A DNA stretch of 32,964 nucleotides. Origin: Actinomycetes bacterium. GTDB lineage: Bacteria > Actinomycetota > Acidimicrobiia > Acidimicrobiales > Palsa-688. The DNA lies in contig JAKAXN010000003.1 of the NCBI GenBank assembly GCA_021816565.1, forward strand, positions 1 to 32,964, written 5' to 3'. The notes under the pieces were generated by a model. The model saw only the letters and a program-made list of their open reading frames with translations. It did not search any database and was not told where the DNA came from. Each line of letters begins with the position of its first letter. Positions within the stretch are counted from its first letter, which is position 1. The position numbers and the translations under genes are program-made. This document shows positions 1-7,735 of this stretch, piece after piece.

Positions 1-1143
1 CGATCTGAGCACAACCACGCCGAGGAGGAGGAACGACACCGGCCGGCGGCCCACGAGCGCGGCGTATCGGTGCCACCCATCACCGTCGCGCCCGGCCTCG
101 GCGACGGGACGGCGCACGGTGAAGCGGTCGATGCGCCGGCCGAGGAGGCCGAAGGCGGCGGGTACGAGGGTGATCGCCCCTCCGGCGGCGGTCACCACAC
201 CGAAGACGGCGGCGAACCCGAGCTGCCCGAGGAACGTCAACCCCGACGTGTACAGGCCGAGCATGGCCACGGCAACGGTGCAGGCGGCGACGATCACCGC
301 CCGCCCGCTGGTGGCCACGCACTCGCCGGCGGACTCGACGGGATCGGCGCCCTCGAGCATGCGCTGACGGAACCGGGTGACGAGGAAGACCGCGTAGTCG
401 ATCCCGACACCGAGGCCGATCATGAGCGCCAGGGTCGGCGAGGCGGTGCCGAAGGTGATGACCGCCGACACCAGCCCGAGCAGGCCGATCCCGACGAGGA
501 CGGCGAGGGCGGCGGTGACGAGCGGAAGGGCGGCGCCGGCGACGCTGCCGAAGCCGACGAGCAGCACGACGAGGGCGACACCGAAGCCGACCAGCTCAGC
601 CGGCCCGTCGCTGCTCTTCGGCCGGGTCAGCTGGTCGAAGGCGCCGCCGTAGTCGACCTGGACGCCGACGCTGCGCAGCGGGGCTACGGCCGCGTCGAGG
701 CGGGCGATGTAGGAGTGCGGAAGCGTCTTCGGGTTCACGTCGAGCTGCACCGAGGAGTAGGCGATCCTGCCATCGCGCGAGACCGTCGGTGGCTGGGTCT
801 GCAACGGATCGGTCGCCCGCAGCACGTGCGGCAGCCCGGCCAGGTTCGTGACCGCCTGCCCGACCTGCGCGCTGTGGGCGGCGATCCCGCCGCTCGCCCG
901 CATGACCACCAGTCCGCCGTAGCCGGAGGCGGCGACATCATGGGCGTGCAGCAGCGAGCCGGCGGTCGCCGACTGGGTACCGGGGAGCGTCACGTTGTCG
1001 CTGTAGGTGCCCCCGGCCGCCTTCGAGAGGCCCATCGTGGCGACCACGAGAAGCACCCACACGGCGATGACCCGCCAGGGTCTCCGGGCGCAGGCGGCGC
1101 CGATGCGATGGAGGACCCCCGGGGGCACGTCTGCGGTTTCCAC
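1..1143 (-). CDS. MMPL/RND-family membrane transporter, N-terminal half (runs off the window)
   Basis: The minus-strand frame from GTG at 1143 stays open for 381 codons to base 1, so the C-terminal half lies outside the window (MMPL proteins are usually about 700-750 residues). The protein opens with a short cytoplasmic tail, a first membrane helix (IAVWVLLVVATMGL), an extracytoplasmic domain of about 150 residues, then a run of membrane helices including a segment with GLGVGIDYAVFLVTR, the classical MMPL GxxxDY motif. Members export lipids or hydrophobic compounds using the proton gradient. It diverges from a TetR gene across a 59-base gap holding a perfect palindrome, so TetR repression of this transporter is the obvious model. 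The substrate cannot be read from the sequence. GTG at 1143 is preceded only by a weak purine stretch, so the start is moderately sure. Confidence 0.9.
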   Translation of the reverse strand, partial: METADVPPGVLHRIGAACARRPWRVIAVWVLLVVATMGLSKAAGGTYSDNVTLPGTQSATAGSLLHAHDVAASGYGGLVVMRASGGIAAHSAQVGQAVTNLAGLPHVLRATDPLQTQPPTVSRDGRIAYSSVQLDVNPKTLPHSYIARLDAAVAPLRSVGVQVDYGGAFDQLTRPKSSDGPAELVGFGVALVVLLVGFGSVAGAALPLVTAALAVLVGIGLLGLVSAVITFGTASPTLALMIGLGVGIDYAVFLVTRFRQRMLEGADPVESAGECVATSGRAVIVAACTVAVAMLGLYTSGLTFLGQLGFAAVFGVVTAAGGAITLVPAAFGLLGRRIDRFTVRRPVAEAGRDGDGWHRYAALVGRRPVSFLLLGVVVLRS

Positions 1144-1151
1144 GCCTGAAC

Positions 1152-1194
1152 CTTACCAGTTAAAATGGTCATCTGACCATAAAGGGCCGGTAAG
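1152..1194. promoter_or_regulatory. Palindromic operator between MMPL gene and tetR
   Basis: ATGGTCA (1165-1171), a TC spacer, then TGACCAT (1174-1180) form a perfect inverted repeat with 7-base arms. Outer arms CTTACC (1152-1157) and GGTAAG (1189-1194) are also inverted and nearly concentric. The site lies between two divergent starts (1143 minus, 1203 plus), the normal place for a TetR dimer site controlling both genes. Confidence 0.7.
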
Positions 1195-1202
1195 CTGGTC
1201 GG

Positions 1203-1859
1203 ATGAAGGCTGCGAACACCTCCCGCGGCAAGGGCCGCCCCCGGCGCGCCGACGGGCCGGCGGTGACCGCCGACGCCATAGTGGAGCGGGCCCTCGAGGT
1301 GATCCAGGCCAACGGCTGGAGCGGCCTGGCCCTGCGCGAGGTGGCCCGCCACCTCGGCGTCTCCCTGCCGGCGGTGCAGCGGCACTTCGCCACGAAGGAC
1401 GCCCTGTGGCGTGCATGCGTGGACCGCCTGGTGGCCGACCGGCTGGCCTCCCGCCCGACCGAGTCCCCGGACGCCCCGTCCAAGGAAGGGCTCCTGGCCG
1501 CCGTGCGGACCCAGCTCGAACTACCGGGGCTGCAGCTGGGCCTGACCGCCGCGATGCTCTCGGACCGTTCCGAAGGCGCCGAGGAACGCCTCGACTACCT
1601 TTGCGATGCCGTCCGCCCGGCCCTGGCCCAGGCCCGGGCCCGCATCGAGCGGGCCCAGCAGGCCGGCGTGGTTCGACCCCTCGACACCGAAGTGCTCCTG
1701 GCCCTGCTCAGCATCGGTCTGGGGTCCCTGGCCACCGGCGGCTCCGCCCTCCGCCGCCTCTTCGGCATCGACCTCGACGACCCGGCCGAAAAGGACCGCC
1801 TGGCCGCGGCCCTGGGTGACATCATCCTCTCCGGCATCCGCAGCCCGGCCATCGACTGA
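1203..1859 (+). CDS. TetR/AcrR-family transcriptional repressor
   Basis: A 218-residue protein. Residues about 22-68 form the TetR DNA-binding domain: a first helix (AIVERALEVIQANGW), then LALREVARHLGVSLPAVQRHF, the helix-turn-helix, then the usual KDALW segment. The C-terminal part is a helical ligand-binding region with no recognisable ligand signature. It is transcribed away from the MMPL transporter gene and the palindrome at 1165-1180 lies 22 bases before its start, so it probably represses both itself and the transporter. ATG at 1203 has no clear ribosome binding site. A strong hairpin follows the stop codon. Confidence 0.9.
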   Translation: MKAANTSRGKGRPRRADGPAVTADAIVERALEVIQANGWSGLALREVARHLGVSLPAVQRHFATKDALWRACVDRLVADRLASRPTESPDAPSKEGLLAAVRTQLELPGLQLGLTAAMLSDRSEGAEERLDYLCDAVRPALAQARARIERAQQAGVVRPLDTEVLLALLSIGLGSLATGGSALRRLFGIDLDDPAEKDRLAAALGDIILSGIRSPAID

Positions 1860-1862
1860 GGA

Positions 1863-1891
1863 GGCCCACCCGCCCTTCGGCGGCGTGGGCC
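1863..1891. terminator. Hairpin between convergent genes
   Basis: GGCCCACCCGCC (1863-1874) pairs with GGCGGCGTGGGCC (1879-1891) with one bulged base and a CTTC loop. It lies between the stop of the TetR gene and the stop of the convergent gene at 1913, and could end transcription from both sides. There is no clear T-run. Confidence 0.55.
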
Positions 1892-1912
1892 GCCCTGGCA
1901 CCGACTCCCCAG

Positions 1913-2623
1913 TCAGTCAGGCTCCGGGGCGGTCTCGACGGAGCGCACCAACGCGTCGATGGCCGGGGTCATGGAGACGATCATCTGCTCCTCCACTCCT
2001 TCGGTGCCGTTGAAGGCGGCTGGGCCCTCCGGCCCGGCGGCGTCCAGGCAGACGTCGTCCCAGGCCCGCTGGTCGCCGATGACCACCCCGTCGACCGAGA
2101 AGCGGGCAACGGGAACGGTGCCCGCTGGGTCAGGCCCGGGCCGGGCCCCGGGCGCGAAACGCCGGATCCGCACGACCAGGGGCGCTCCGGCCGGTGGCGG
2201 GCCGGACAGGACCGCGGGGCGGCAACCCATCACGATGGTGAAATCCATGCCCGCCTCCTTGTGGACGTACTGCTTCTTGAAGTCGTCGCGTTGCTGCATC
2301 TCGAAGAAGGACCGCCGGCTGGGATAGCGCACGATCGCGACACGGTCCCACTGCGGCTGGCCGGCGGACTGGTCGACGACGTCACCGTGGAGGGCAACCA
2401 TGGCGCCGACGGCAGCAAGGGGGCCCAGCGGGGCGTAGGCATCGTCGGCCTCCTTGCCCGACAGCGTGGTGGCCCGGCCGTCGCTGTAGCGGGCGACGGG
2501 CCGGTACTTCATCAGGTTGACCATCCACACCGGCCCGTCGGCGGCCGGGTCGAGGGCCATCCAACGACTGACGGTGCCCATGTCGATGTCCCCGAAACCG
2601 ATGGAGTGCCGGTTACCGCTCAC
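1913..2623 (-). CDS. DUF1330-like protein (dimeric alpha+beta barrel fold)
   Basis: A 236-residue protein of unknown role. The segment VWMVNLMKYRP near the N-terminus, the following YSDG, and the later AIVRYPSRRSFFEM stretch resemble DUF1330-type ferredoxin-like barrel proteins; the C-terminal 80 residues look like a second, less clear copy. GTG at 2623 is chosen because AAGGAG sits 8 bases upstream. A longer version from GTG at 2704 (27 more residues) is open but its extra residues are low in character. A promoter at 2732-2760 reads into it. It diverges from the TetR gene at 2858, which may regulate it. Confidence 0.75.
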   Translation of the reverse strand: MSGNRHSIGFGDIDMGTVSRWMALDPAADGPVWMVNLMKYRPVARYSDGRATTLSGKEADDAYAPLGPLAAVGAMVALHGDVVDQSAGQPQWDRVAIVRYPSRRSFFEMQQRDDFKKQYVHKEAGMDFTIVMGCRPAVLSGPPPAGAPLVVRIRRFAPGARPGPDPAGTVPVARFSVDGVVIGDQRAWDDVCLDAAGPEGPAAFNGTEGVEEQMIVSMTPAIDALVRSVETAPEPD

Positions 2624-2731
2624 TGGTTGTGCTCCTTCGCTCTGCGGAGAGGTCGGACGGCGCCCTGCCCGGAGGTCCCGGGTCCGCCACAGGAGGAGGT
2701 CCACATCGGAACCTCGCGGTCGCCACCCCCA

Positions 2732-2760
2732 AATGTAGGAGCGGCCAAGTCTTATGTCAA
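2732..2760 (-). promoter_or_regulatory. Minus-strand promoter for the DUF1330-like gene
   Basis: On the minus strand TTGACA (2760-2755) is separated by exactly 17 bases from TACATT (2737-2732), a good sigma-70 type promoter. The start of transcription would be near 2725, about 100 bases before GTG 2623 or 20 bases before the alternative GTG at 2704. Confidence 0.55.
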
Positions 2761-2817
2761 GATCGATGCCATATTATTGGCGACGGGGCAACGCTGCGCT
2801 GTCACCCGCGCCGACAA

Positions 2818-2848
2818 CTCTTGACGCTACCTACGCCAAGAGTAGACT
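2818..2848 (+). promoter_or_regulatory. Promoter and operator of tetR at 2858
   Basis: ACTCTTGACG (2817-2826) and CGCCAAGAGT (2834-2843) form an inverted repeat with 10-base arms and one mismatch. It overlaps TTGACG (2821-2826) and TAGACT (2843-2848), spaced 16 bases. Transcription would begin near 2855, making the ATG at 2858 leaderless or nearly so. The same 26-base site, 17 of 26 positions equal, recurs at 5773-5798. Confidence 0.65.
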
Positions 2849-2857
2849 TCGATCACC

Positions 2858-3499
2858 ATGGATCAGCCTGCCGAGGCCGACGGGCGCCGTTTGCGGCGCG
2901 AGCACAACCGGGAGCTGGTGCTGCGGGCCCTCGCCGAGTTGTTCGCCGAAGGCCGATACACCCCGACCTCCCGCCAGATCGCCGACCGGGCCGGCCTGTC
3001 CCTGCGCTCGCTGGTCCGCTACTTCGACGACTTCGACGACCTGATCCGCTCCACCATCGAGCGTCAGGAGCGCCAGGCCCTGGCCCTGGTGGACGTCGAC
3101 TGCCGGCCCGACGAGTCCAGCGCGATCAAGGTCCGGGCGGTGGTCGAGGCCCGGGTCCGGCTGTACGAGGCCATCGCCCCGGCGGCCCGGGCCGGCCGGG
3201 TCTGCGCCCACCGCCAGCCGCTCGTGGCCGAGGAGCTCCAGCGCAACCGGCGCTTCTTCCACCGCCAGCTGGCCGGGATCTTCGCCCCCGAGTTGGACCG
3301 GGCCGGAGCGGGGATTCTCCCGGCCCTGGACGTTGTGCTGTCGTTCGAGTCCTGGGACCTGATGCGAGGGGCGCAGCGCCTGTCGCGCCGTGCCACGACC
3401 GACGCCCTGGTCGCAGCAGCGGAGGCTCTCCTCGGTACCGATGTCGGCCGCGGTCGGACGCCGCGGGCCTCCAGGGGGGCCGTGACGGCCGGCCGCTGA
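2858..3499 (+). CDS. TetR-family transcriptional regulator
   Basis: A 213-residue protein. Residues about 15-60 form the TetR DNA-binding domain (LVLRALAELFAEGRY, then TSRQIADRAGLSLRSLVRYF as the helix-turn-helix, then DDFDDLI). The rest is a helical effector domain without a known signature. ATG 2858 fits a leaderless transcript from the promoter just upstream, which overlaps a 26-base inverted-repeat site. A matching site lies in the divergent promoter at 5766-5804, so this protein is the best candidate regulator for the MFS/DinB operon and the sulfatase operon as well as itself. It converges with the MFS gene across a short hairpin. Confidence 0.9.
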   Translation: MDQPAEADGRRLRREHNRELVLRALAELFAEGRYTPTSRQIADRAGLSLRSLVRYFDDFDDLIRSTIERQERQALALVDVDCRPDESSAIKVRAVVEARVRLYEAIAPAARAGRVCAHRQPLVAEELQRNRRFFHRQLAGIFAPELDRAGAGILPALDVVLSFESWDLMRGAQRLSRRATTDALVAAAEALLGTDVGRGRTPRASRGAVTAGR

Positions 3500-3520
3500 C
3501 CGCCGGCCAGGTCCCGGCGG
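3500..3520. terminator. Bidirectional hairpin between tetR and MFS gene
   Basis: CCGCCGG (3500-3506) and CCGGCGG (3514-3520) form a perfect 7-bp stem with a 7-base loop, starting immediately after the tetR stop codon and ending 4 bases before the stop codon of the convergent MFS gene. Confidence 0.5.
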
Positions 3521-3524
3521 GATC

Positions 3525-5171
3525 TCACGCTACCGCCACCTCCGGCGTCTGCTCCGGCACCTCGGCCCGCTGGCGCAGCCAGTTGCCGTCGAGCAGGAAC
3601 ACCGTCGGCAGCAGAAGGACCTGGCCCACCAGACAGACGATCCACCAGTGCTGCCACTGGGATGGACCGTCCCGCTCGGCGGCGGCCACGGCCGGCCCGT
3701 GGGTGGTGAGATACCGGCGGTCGGCGGCCGGGACGGCGGCCAGCGCCCGCAAGCGGGTGATCGCCTGGTTGGCGCTGATGTGCTCCCCGGCGGCGATGTC
3801 GGTGACGGCCGAGATCCGGACCGCGGTGTCGGCCGGATGGGAGGCCAGAGCGGCCCTGGTTGCCGGTGAGATGTGGGCCAGCGTGGCCAGCTCCGACCGG
3901 TATTCCACCGACAGGGCCGCCACCTTGGGGCCGTAGTCGGTGATGGGGGTCACGGCGGTCACGACCGAAGGCAGGACCAGGAACGCCAAGGACACCACCA
4001 CCCGCACCGTCCATCCCCACACGGCCAGACCGGTGGCGACGAGGGCCGGGTTGCGGTGTTCCAGCGTCTCGGTGAACGACGCCATCCACGGGGCGTAGGC
4101 GAAGCCCCGGCTGAACGAGAGCAGCGACACCAGCACCGCGAACGCGGTGACGGTCGTGCGCGGATCGGTGGCCCTGGCCGCGAAGATGCCGGTCAGGACC
4201 ACGCTGCCCAGGGTGCCGACCACGATCAGCGGCTTGCGTACGCCCAGCCGGTCCGACAGCACTCCGGCGGTCACGACAGCCATCGCATCGGCCGCCCAGA
4301 ACCAGTTGGCCAGACCGTTGGCCTGTGACTGGCTGAAGTGGAACACCGACACGAAGTACAGGACGAAGAACGCCACCGTGGAGTAGTACAGGAGCAGGAA
4401 CAGGCTGACCCCGAGGGCCGCCAGCACCACCTTCGGGGTGGCCATCTGCCGCCAGGGACCGCTCCGACCGGGCTCCCCCACCGGCGCCGCCCAACTGCCC
4501 GACCCCGCTGGGTCACCCTCCGCTGCGCCAGCCGCCTGCGCCGCCTCGTCGGAGATGAGCACCCGGTTGCGCAGGGCGGGGGGCACCTCGCGCAACCCGA
4601 CCGCTGCCACCACGAACACGCCGATAGCCACGCCACCGGCTATGTGGAACTGGTCCTGCCACGCCGGGAGGTGGTCGAGCGTGTGCGATGCCACCTCGGC
4701 CACAGCCAGGCTGGCGATGACGGGGCCCAGCGCCCATGCCCCCATTGCCCGGCCCCGCCGGCGGTGGGTGGAGAAGTCCCGGGCCAGGGCCGGCGTGGCC
4801 ACCAGCACCACTCCTTCCACGAAGCCGACGGCCGACACGCACAGGGCGTAGACCCACGGCGCCGGCGCGGCCGGGGTGGCGAAGCCCGTGATCAGACCGG
4901 CCACCAGCAGGCCGGCGATCACCAGGTTGGCCCGGCCCACCCGGTCGGCCACGCCGGCCAACAGGGAGGCCACGGCGCCGACGGCGCTGGAGATGACCGT
5001 CACGGTGAGCGAGTACCGGAACGAGATCTGGAAGTGGGCCAGTATCGAGGGCGAGACGGCGCTGGGCACGTACTGCTGCCAGTAGAGGACGACGGTGCTG
5101 GCGACCACCAGACCCAGGCAGAAGGTGCGCTCGACGCCCGACGGGTAGTGGTCGAGCTGTCGGGTGATCAC
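3525..5171 (-). CDS. MFS transporter
   Basis: A 548-residue membrane protein with about 12 hydrophobic helices. The loop after helix 2 reads GVADRVGRANL and the equivalent loop in the second half SDRLGVRKPL, the repeated major facilitator GxxxDRxGR motif. A charged cytoplasmic loop of about 50 residues separates the halves. Unusually, a soluble stretch of about 90 residues lies between the penultimate helix and the last one. GTG at 5171 follows AGGAAG, which overlaps the stop of the upstream DinB-like gene, so the two are co-transcribed with a 9-base gap. The transported compound is not evident; the neighbouring sulfatase operon under a shared control region suggests a link, which is inference. 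Confidence 0.9.
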   Translation of the reverse strand: MITRQLDHYPSGVERTFCLGLVVASTVVLYWQQYVPSAVSPSILAHFQISFRYSLTVTVISSAVGAVASLLAGVADRVGRANLVIAGLLVAGLITGFATPAAPAPWVYALCVSAVGFVEGVVLVATPALARDFSTHRRRGRAMGAWALGPVIASLAVAEVASHTLDHLPAWQDQFHIAGGVAIGVFVVAAVGLREVPPALRNRVLISDEAAQAAGAAEGDPAGSGSWAAPVGEPGRSGPWRQMATPKVVLAALGVSLFLLLYYSTVAFFVLYFVSVFHFSQSQANGLANWFWAADAMAVVTAGVLSDRLGVRKPLIVVGTLGSVVLTGIFAARATDPRTTVTAFAVLVSLLSFSRGFAYAPWMASFTETLEHRNPALVATGLAVWGWTVRVVVSLAFLVLPSVVTAVTPITDYGPKVAALSVEYRSELATLAHISPATRAALASHPADTAVRISAVTDIAAGEHISANQAITRLRALAAVPAADRRYLTTHGPAVAAAERDGPSQWQHWWIVCLVGQVLLLPTVFLLDGNWLRQRAEVPEQTPEVAVA

Positions 5172-5180
5172 CCGGGCTTC

Positions 5181-5747
5181 CTACGACGTCATCCCGCCGA
5201 GGCCGACCAGCGACCGGGCGTGCTCGATCTCGCCCATGTGGCGCAGGCCGTGCTGGTAGATCCAGCATTCGATGCCGTCCAGTCGGGTGACGCCGGCCTC
5301 GCCGGCGACGCGGGCGCTGTAGGTCGAGGCGATGCCCGCCGGTAGGGGACGGGGCACCACTACCTCGGTGAGCGCCCCGGGGGCGAGGGTCGCCAGCCAG
5401 CCCTCGGTCTTGGCGAACACCGCGGCCATGTACTCGCGGTAGGCGGCCATGTCGCCGATGCGCTGCGCCATCATCTCCTCGACGGTCCGCTCCTTGCCGT
5501 GGTCGGCGATGGCCAGTTGCATACGCTCGCCCCACGCCGGCTCCCAGATCGGGGGACCGGCCCCCAGCATGGAGCCCGAGCCGTCCTCGATCTGCACGAA
5601 GTGGAAGAGAGAGAAGGCGATGGGCAGAACCGGGTCCCGCTCCACCCGGTTGACGTGGCTCTCGTCCATGCTCGCTACCGCGTCCTCCCACAGGGAATGC
5701 ATCGCCCTCATGCGCCGCCGCAACGAGTCCATTACCAGTTCGTCCAT
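5181..5747 (-). CDS. DinB-like four-helix-bundle protein
   Basis: A 188-residue protein. It begins with a helix, has a conserved-looking His (SLFHFVQIEDG, about residue 48) and ends with a helix carrying HGLRHMGEIEHARSLVG, the pattern of the DinB/DUF664 superfamily in which three histidines bind a metal. Such proteins are often thiol-dependent S-transferases (mycothiol or bacillithiol), but the reaction here cannot be named. It is first in an operon with the MFS gene and starts at ATG 5747 behind a GGGGAGG ribosome binding site. Its promoter overlaps that of the divergent SRPBCC-sulfatase operon. Confidence 0.75.
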   Translation of the reverse strand: MDELVMDSLRRRMRAMHSLWEDAVASMDESHVNRVERDPVLPIAFSLFHFVQIEDGSGSMLGAGPPIWEPAWGERMQLAIADHGKERTVEEMMAQRIGDMAAYREYMAAVFAKTEGWLATLAPGALTEVVVPRPLPAGIASTYSARVAGEAGVTRLDGIECWIYQHGLRHMGEIEHARSLVGLGGMTS

Positions 5748-5765
5748 CTCTGCCTCCCCGCCAGG

Positions 5766-5804
5766 ACGCTATCTCTTGACTTAGGTTAGGTCAATAGTTA
5801 CGTT
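5766..5804. promoter_or_regulatory. Overlapping divergent promoters around a shared palindrome
   Basis: Plus strand: TTGACT (5776-5781), 17 bases, TACGTT (5799-5804), transcription start near 5811, which is the GTG of the SRPBCC gene. Minus strand: TTGACC (5794-5789), 17 bases, TAGCGT (5771-5766), reading into the DinB-like gene. The two -35 boxes are the two arms of one near-palindrome (TTGACTTA at 5776-5783, TAGGTCAA at 5787-5794). Positions 5773-5798 match the site in front of the TetR gene at 2858 at 17 of 26 bases. A single dimer bound here would block both promoters. Confidence 0.65.
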
Positions 5805-5810
5805 GGCCGG

Positions 5811-6206
5811 GTGAGAGCCAGTGTGCGCCGCCAGGTCCGCATCGAGCGGCCAGCCGCCGACGTGTGGGAACTGGTGGGCGACCCGGCCCGGATCGCCGAG
5901 TGGTTTCCCGGGATCGAAAAGGCCGAGGTGGAAGGCCGGCACCGGACCGTGGTTGCGGCCAGCGGGCTGCCCATGCCGGAGGAGATCATCACGCTCGATC
6001 CGATCGACCGGCGCCTTCAGTACCGCATCACCGCGCCCATGTTCCGCGAGCACCTGTCCACGCTCGACGTGTTCGACCTCGGCGACGGCACCTGCCTGGT
6101 GTCCTACGGTGCGGATGCGGAGCCGGCCACGCTGGCGCTGGTGGTCGCCGGTGCGGCCGGCGCGGCCCTCGAGTACCTGCGCCAACTCATGGAAGGAGCC
6201 CTCTGA
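5811..6206 (+). CDS. SRPBCC-family (START-like) protein
   Basis: A 131-residue protein with the usual SRPBCC layout: a first strand (VRRQVRIERPAADVWELV), then the short helices and loop DPARIAEWFPGI, a curved sheet, and a long C-terminal helix ending LEYLRQLMEGAL. The fold makes a hydrophobic pocket and is used by polyketide cyclases, aromatase-like enzymes and ligand carriers. GTG 5811 coincides with the predicted transcription start, so the message is probably leaderless. Its stop overlaps the start of the sulfatase gene (TGATG at 6204-6208), so the two are translationally coupled. Its ligand is unknown. Confidence 0.85.
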   Translation: MRASVRRQVRIERPAADVWELVGDPARIAEWFPGIEKAEVEGRHRTVVAASGLPMPEEIITLDPIDRRLQYRITAPMFREHLSTLDVFDLGDGTCLVSYGADAEPATLALVVAGAAGAALEYLRQLMEGAL

Positions 6207-7735
6207 TGGGCCGCAAGATCCTCCTGGTCACCACTGACCAGCAGCGCTACGACACGCTCGGCTGCAACGGGGGCGTCCTGGCCCGCACCCCGGTCGTCGA
6301 CCGGTTGGCCGCTACCGGTATCCGCTACGAGCGGGCCGTCCCCCAGTCGGTCGTGTGCATGCCGTCGCGCTCGACCATCCTCACCGGCCAGCACCCGGCG
6401 ACGCACGGCGTGTGGATGAACGGTGTACCCCTGCCCGCCGATGCCCCGTCCGTGGTCGAAGTGCTGCGCCGGGCCGGGTACCGCACGGCGCTGGTCGGCA
6501 AGGCCCACTTCGAGCCGTACCTGGATCCCTTCATGCGCTTCCCGGAGAATTCCATGGGGACCAGCACCGCCGCGGCCGGCGGCCCGCACCGGGGCTTCGA
6601 GCACCTGGAGTTCGCCACCCACGGCGCCCAGGGGGCCCTGCACTACGCCATGTGGCTCCGCCAGCACCACCCGGAGGCCATCGGGTCCTTCTACGCCACC
6701 CTCGACGCCGAGTTGCAGGTCAACGGGGCCGGCGGCGGCGACACCGGCGCGCCCCAGGTCAAGGCCAACCCCATCCCCAAGGAGTGGTACCACACCGATT
6801 GGGTGGCCGATCGCACCGTCGCCTGGCTCGACTCGCTCGGTGACGACGACGACTGGTTCTGCTGGACCAGCTTCCCCGACCCGCACCATCCGTGGGATCC
6901 ACCGGAGGCGGAGATGGGCCGCATCGACTGGCGGGACGTGCCGCTACCGGCCGGCTACCCCCAGGATGCCGCGGCCCGTGAGGCCATTCTCGACGCCAAG
7001 CCCCGGCACTGGCGCCTCTGGTACGACGGGGCGCTCGTCTCCAACTACGAGGCGCCGGCCACGTGGGTACCGGCCACGCTCACTTCGGACCAGATCCGGG
7101 AGGTCAACGCCCGCAACGCCGTCGAGTGCGAGCTCATAGACGAGGCGCTGGGCCGGGTGCTGACCGCCATCGACGCCCGCGGATGGAGCGACGACGTCGA
7201 CGTCATCTTCACCACCGATCACGGGGAGCTGCAGGGCGACTTCGGGCTGCTGTTCAAAGGGCCCTACCACGTCGACGGTCTCATGCGCCTGCCGCTGGTC
7301 TGGCGCCCGGCCCCCTCCGCCGGTCTGGCCGGGGGCACCGTCACCGACCCCGTGGGCCTGATCAACCTGGCCCCCACTCTGTGCCGGATCGCCGGTCTGG
7401 ACGTTCCGGACTGGATGCAGGACTCACCACTGCCCGCCCCGGGCCAGGCCGGACCGGAGCGGGTGCTGACGGCGTGGGACAGCGAGCTGTTCGGTGTCGG
7501 GGTGCACCTGCGCACCGTCACCCGCGACCGGTGGGTGTGCACCACGTACCTGCCGGGGGCCGTCCATGACGGGTCGGAGGGCGAGCTCTACGACCTCCTC
7601 GACGACCCGCTCCAGCAGGTCAACCGCTGGTCCGATCCCGACTACCAAGCCGTCCGCGACGACCTGGTCGACGATCTCCGGGCGGCGTCGCCACCCAGCC
7701 GGAGCCACCGCCTGGCGCTCGAGGCTCCGGTGTGA
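6206..7735 (+). CDS. Type I sulfatase (arylsulfatase/alkaline phosphatase superfamily)
   Basis: A 509-residue enzyme expected to hydrolyse a sulfate ester. The N-terminus LLVTTDQQRYD holds the metal-binding Asp. CMPSR at residues 51-55 matches the sulfatase signature CxPSR, so Cys51 would be converted to formylglycine; the converting enzyme is not encoded in this window. A second metal site is seen in FTTDHGE (around residue 335). No signal peptide or membrane helix is visible, so it is likely cytoplasmic. GGAAGGAG lies 7 bases before ATG 6206, and the start overlaps the SRPBCC stop. It overlaps the next gene by GTGA. The substrate is unknown; the linked MFS transporter may import it. Confidence 0.93.
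   Translation: MGRKILLVTTDQQRYDTLGCNGGVLARTPVVDRLAATGIRYERAVPQSVVCMPSRSTILTGQHPATHGVWMNGVPLPADAPSVVEVLRRAGYRTALVGKAHFEPYLDPFMRFPENSMGTSTAAAGGPHRGFEHLEFATHGAQGALHYAMWLRQHHPEAIGSFYATLDAELQVNGAGGGDTGAPQVKANPIPKEWYHTDWVADRTVAWLDSLGDDDDWFCWTSFPDPHHPWDPPEAEMGRIDWRDVPLPAGYPQDAAAREAILDAKPRHWRLWYDGALVSNYEAPATWVPATLTSDQIREVNARNAVECELIDEALGRVLTAIDARGWSDDVDVIFTTDHGELQGDFGLLFKGPYHVDGLMRLPLVWRPAPSAGLAGGTVTDPVGLINLAPTLCRIAGLDVPDWMQDSPLPAPGQAGPERVLTAWDSELFGVGVHLRTVTRDRWVCTTYLPGAVHDGSEGELYDLLDDPLQQVNRWSDPDYQAVRDDLVDDLRAASPPSRSHRLALEAPV

Noticed and set aside
70..1149. A long open plus-strand frame opposite the MMPL gene
   Set aside because: Its product is Gly/Asp/Arg-rich without pattern, while the minus strand gives a clear MMPL protein.
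2629..3936. A 435-codon plus-strand frame across the second tetR
   Set aside because: It overlaps the tetR and MFS genes in other frames and is Pro/Arg-rich; frame openness is due to high GC.
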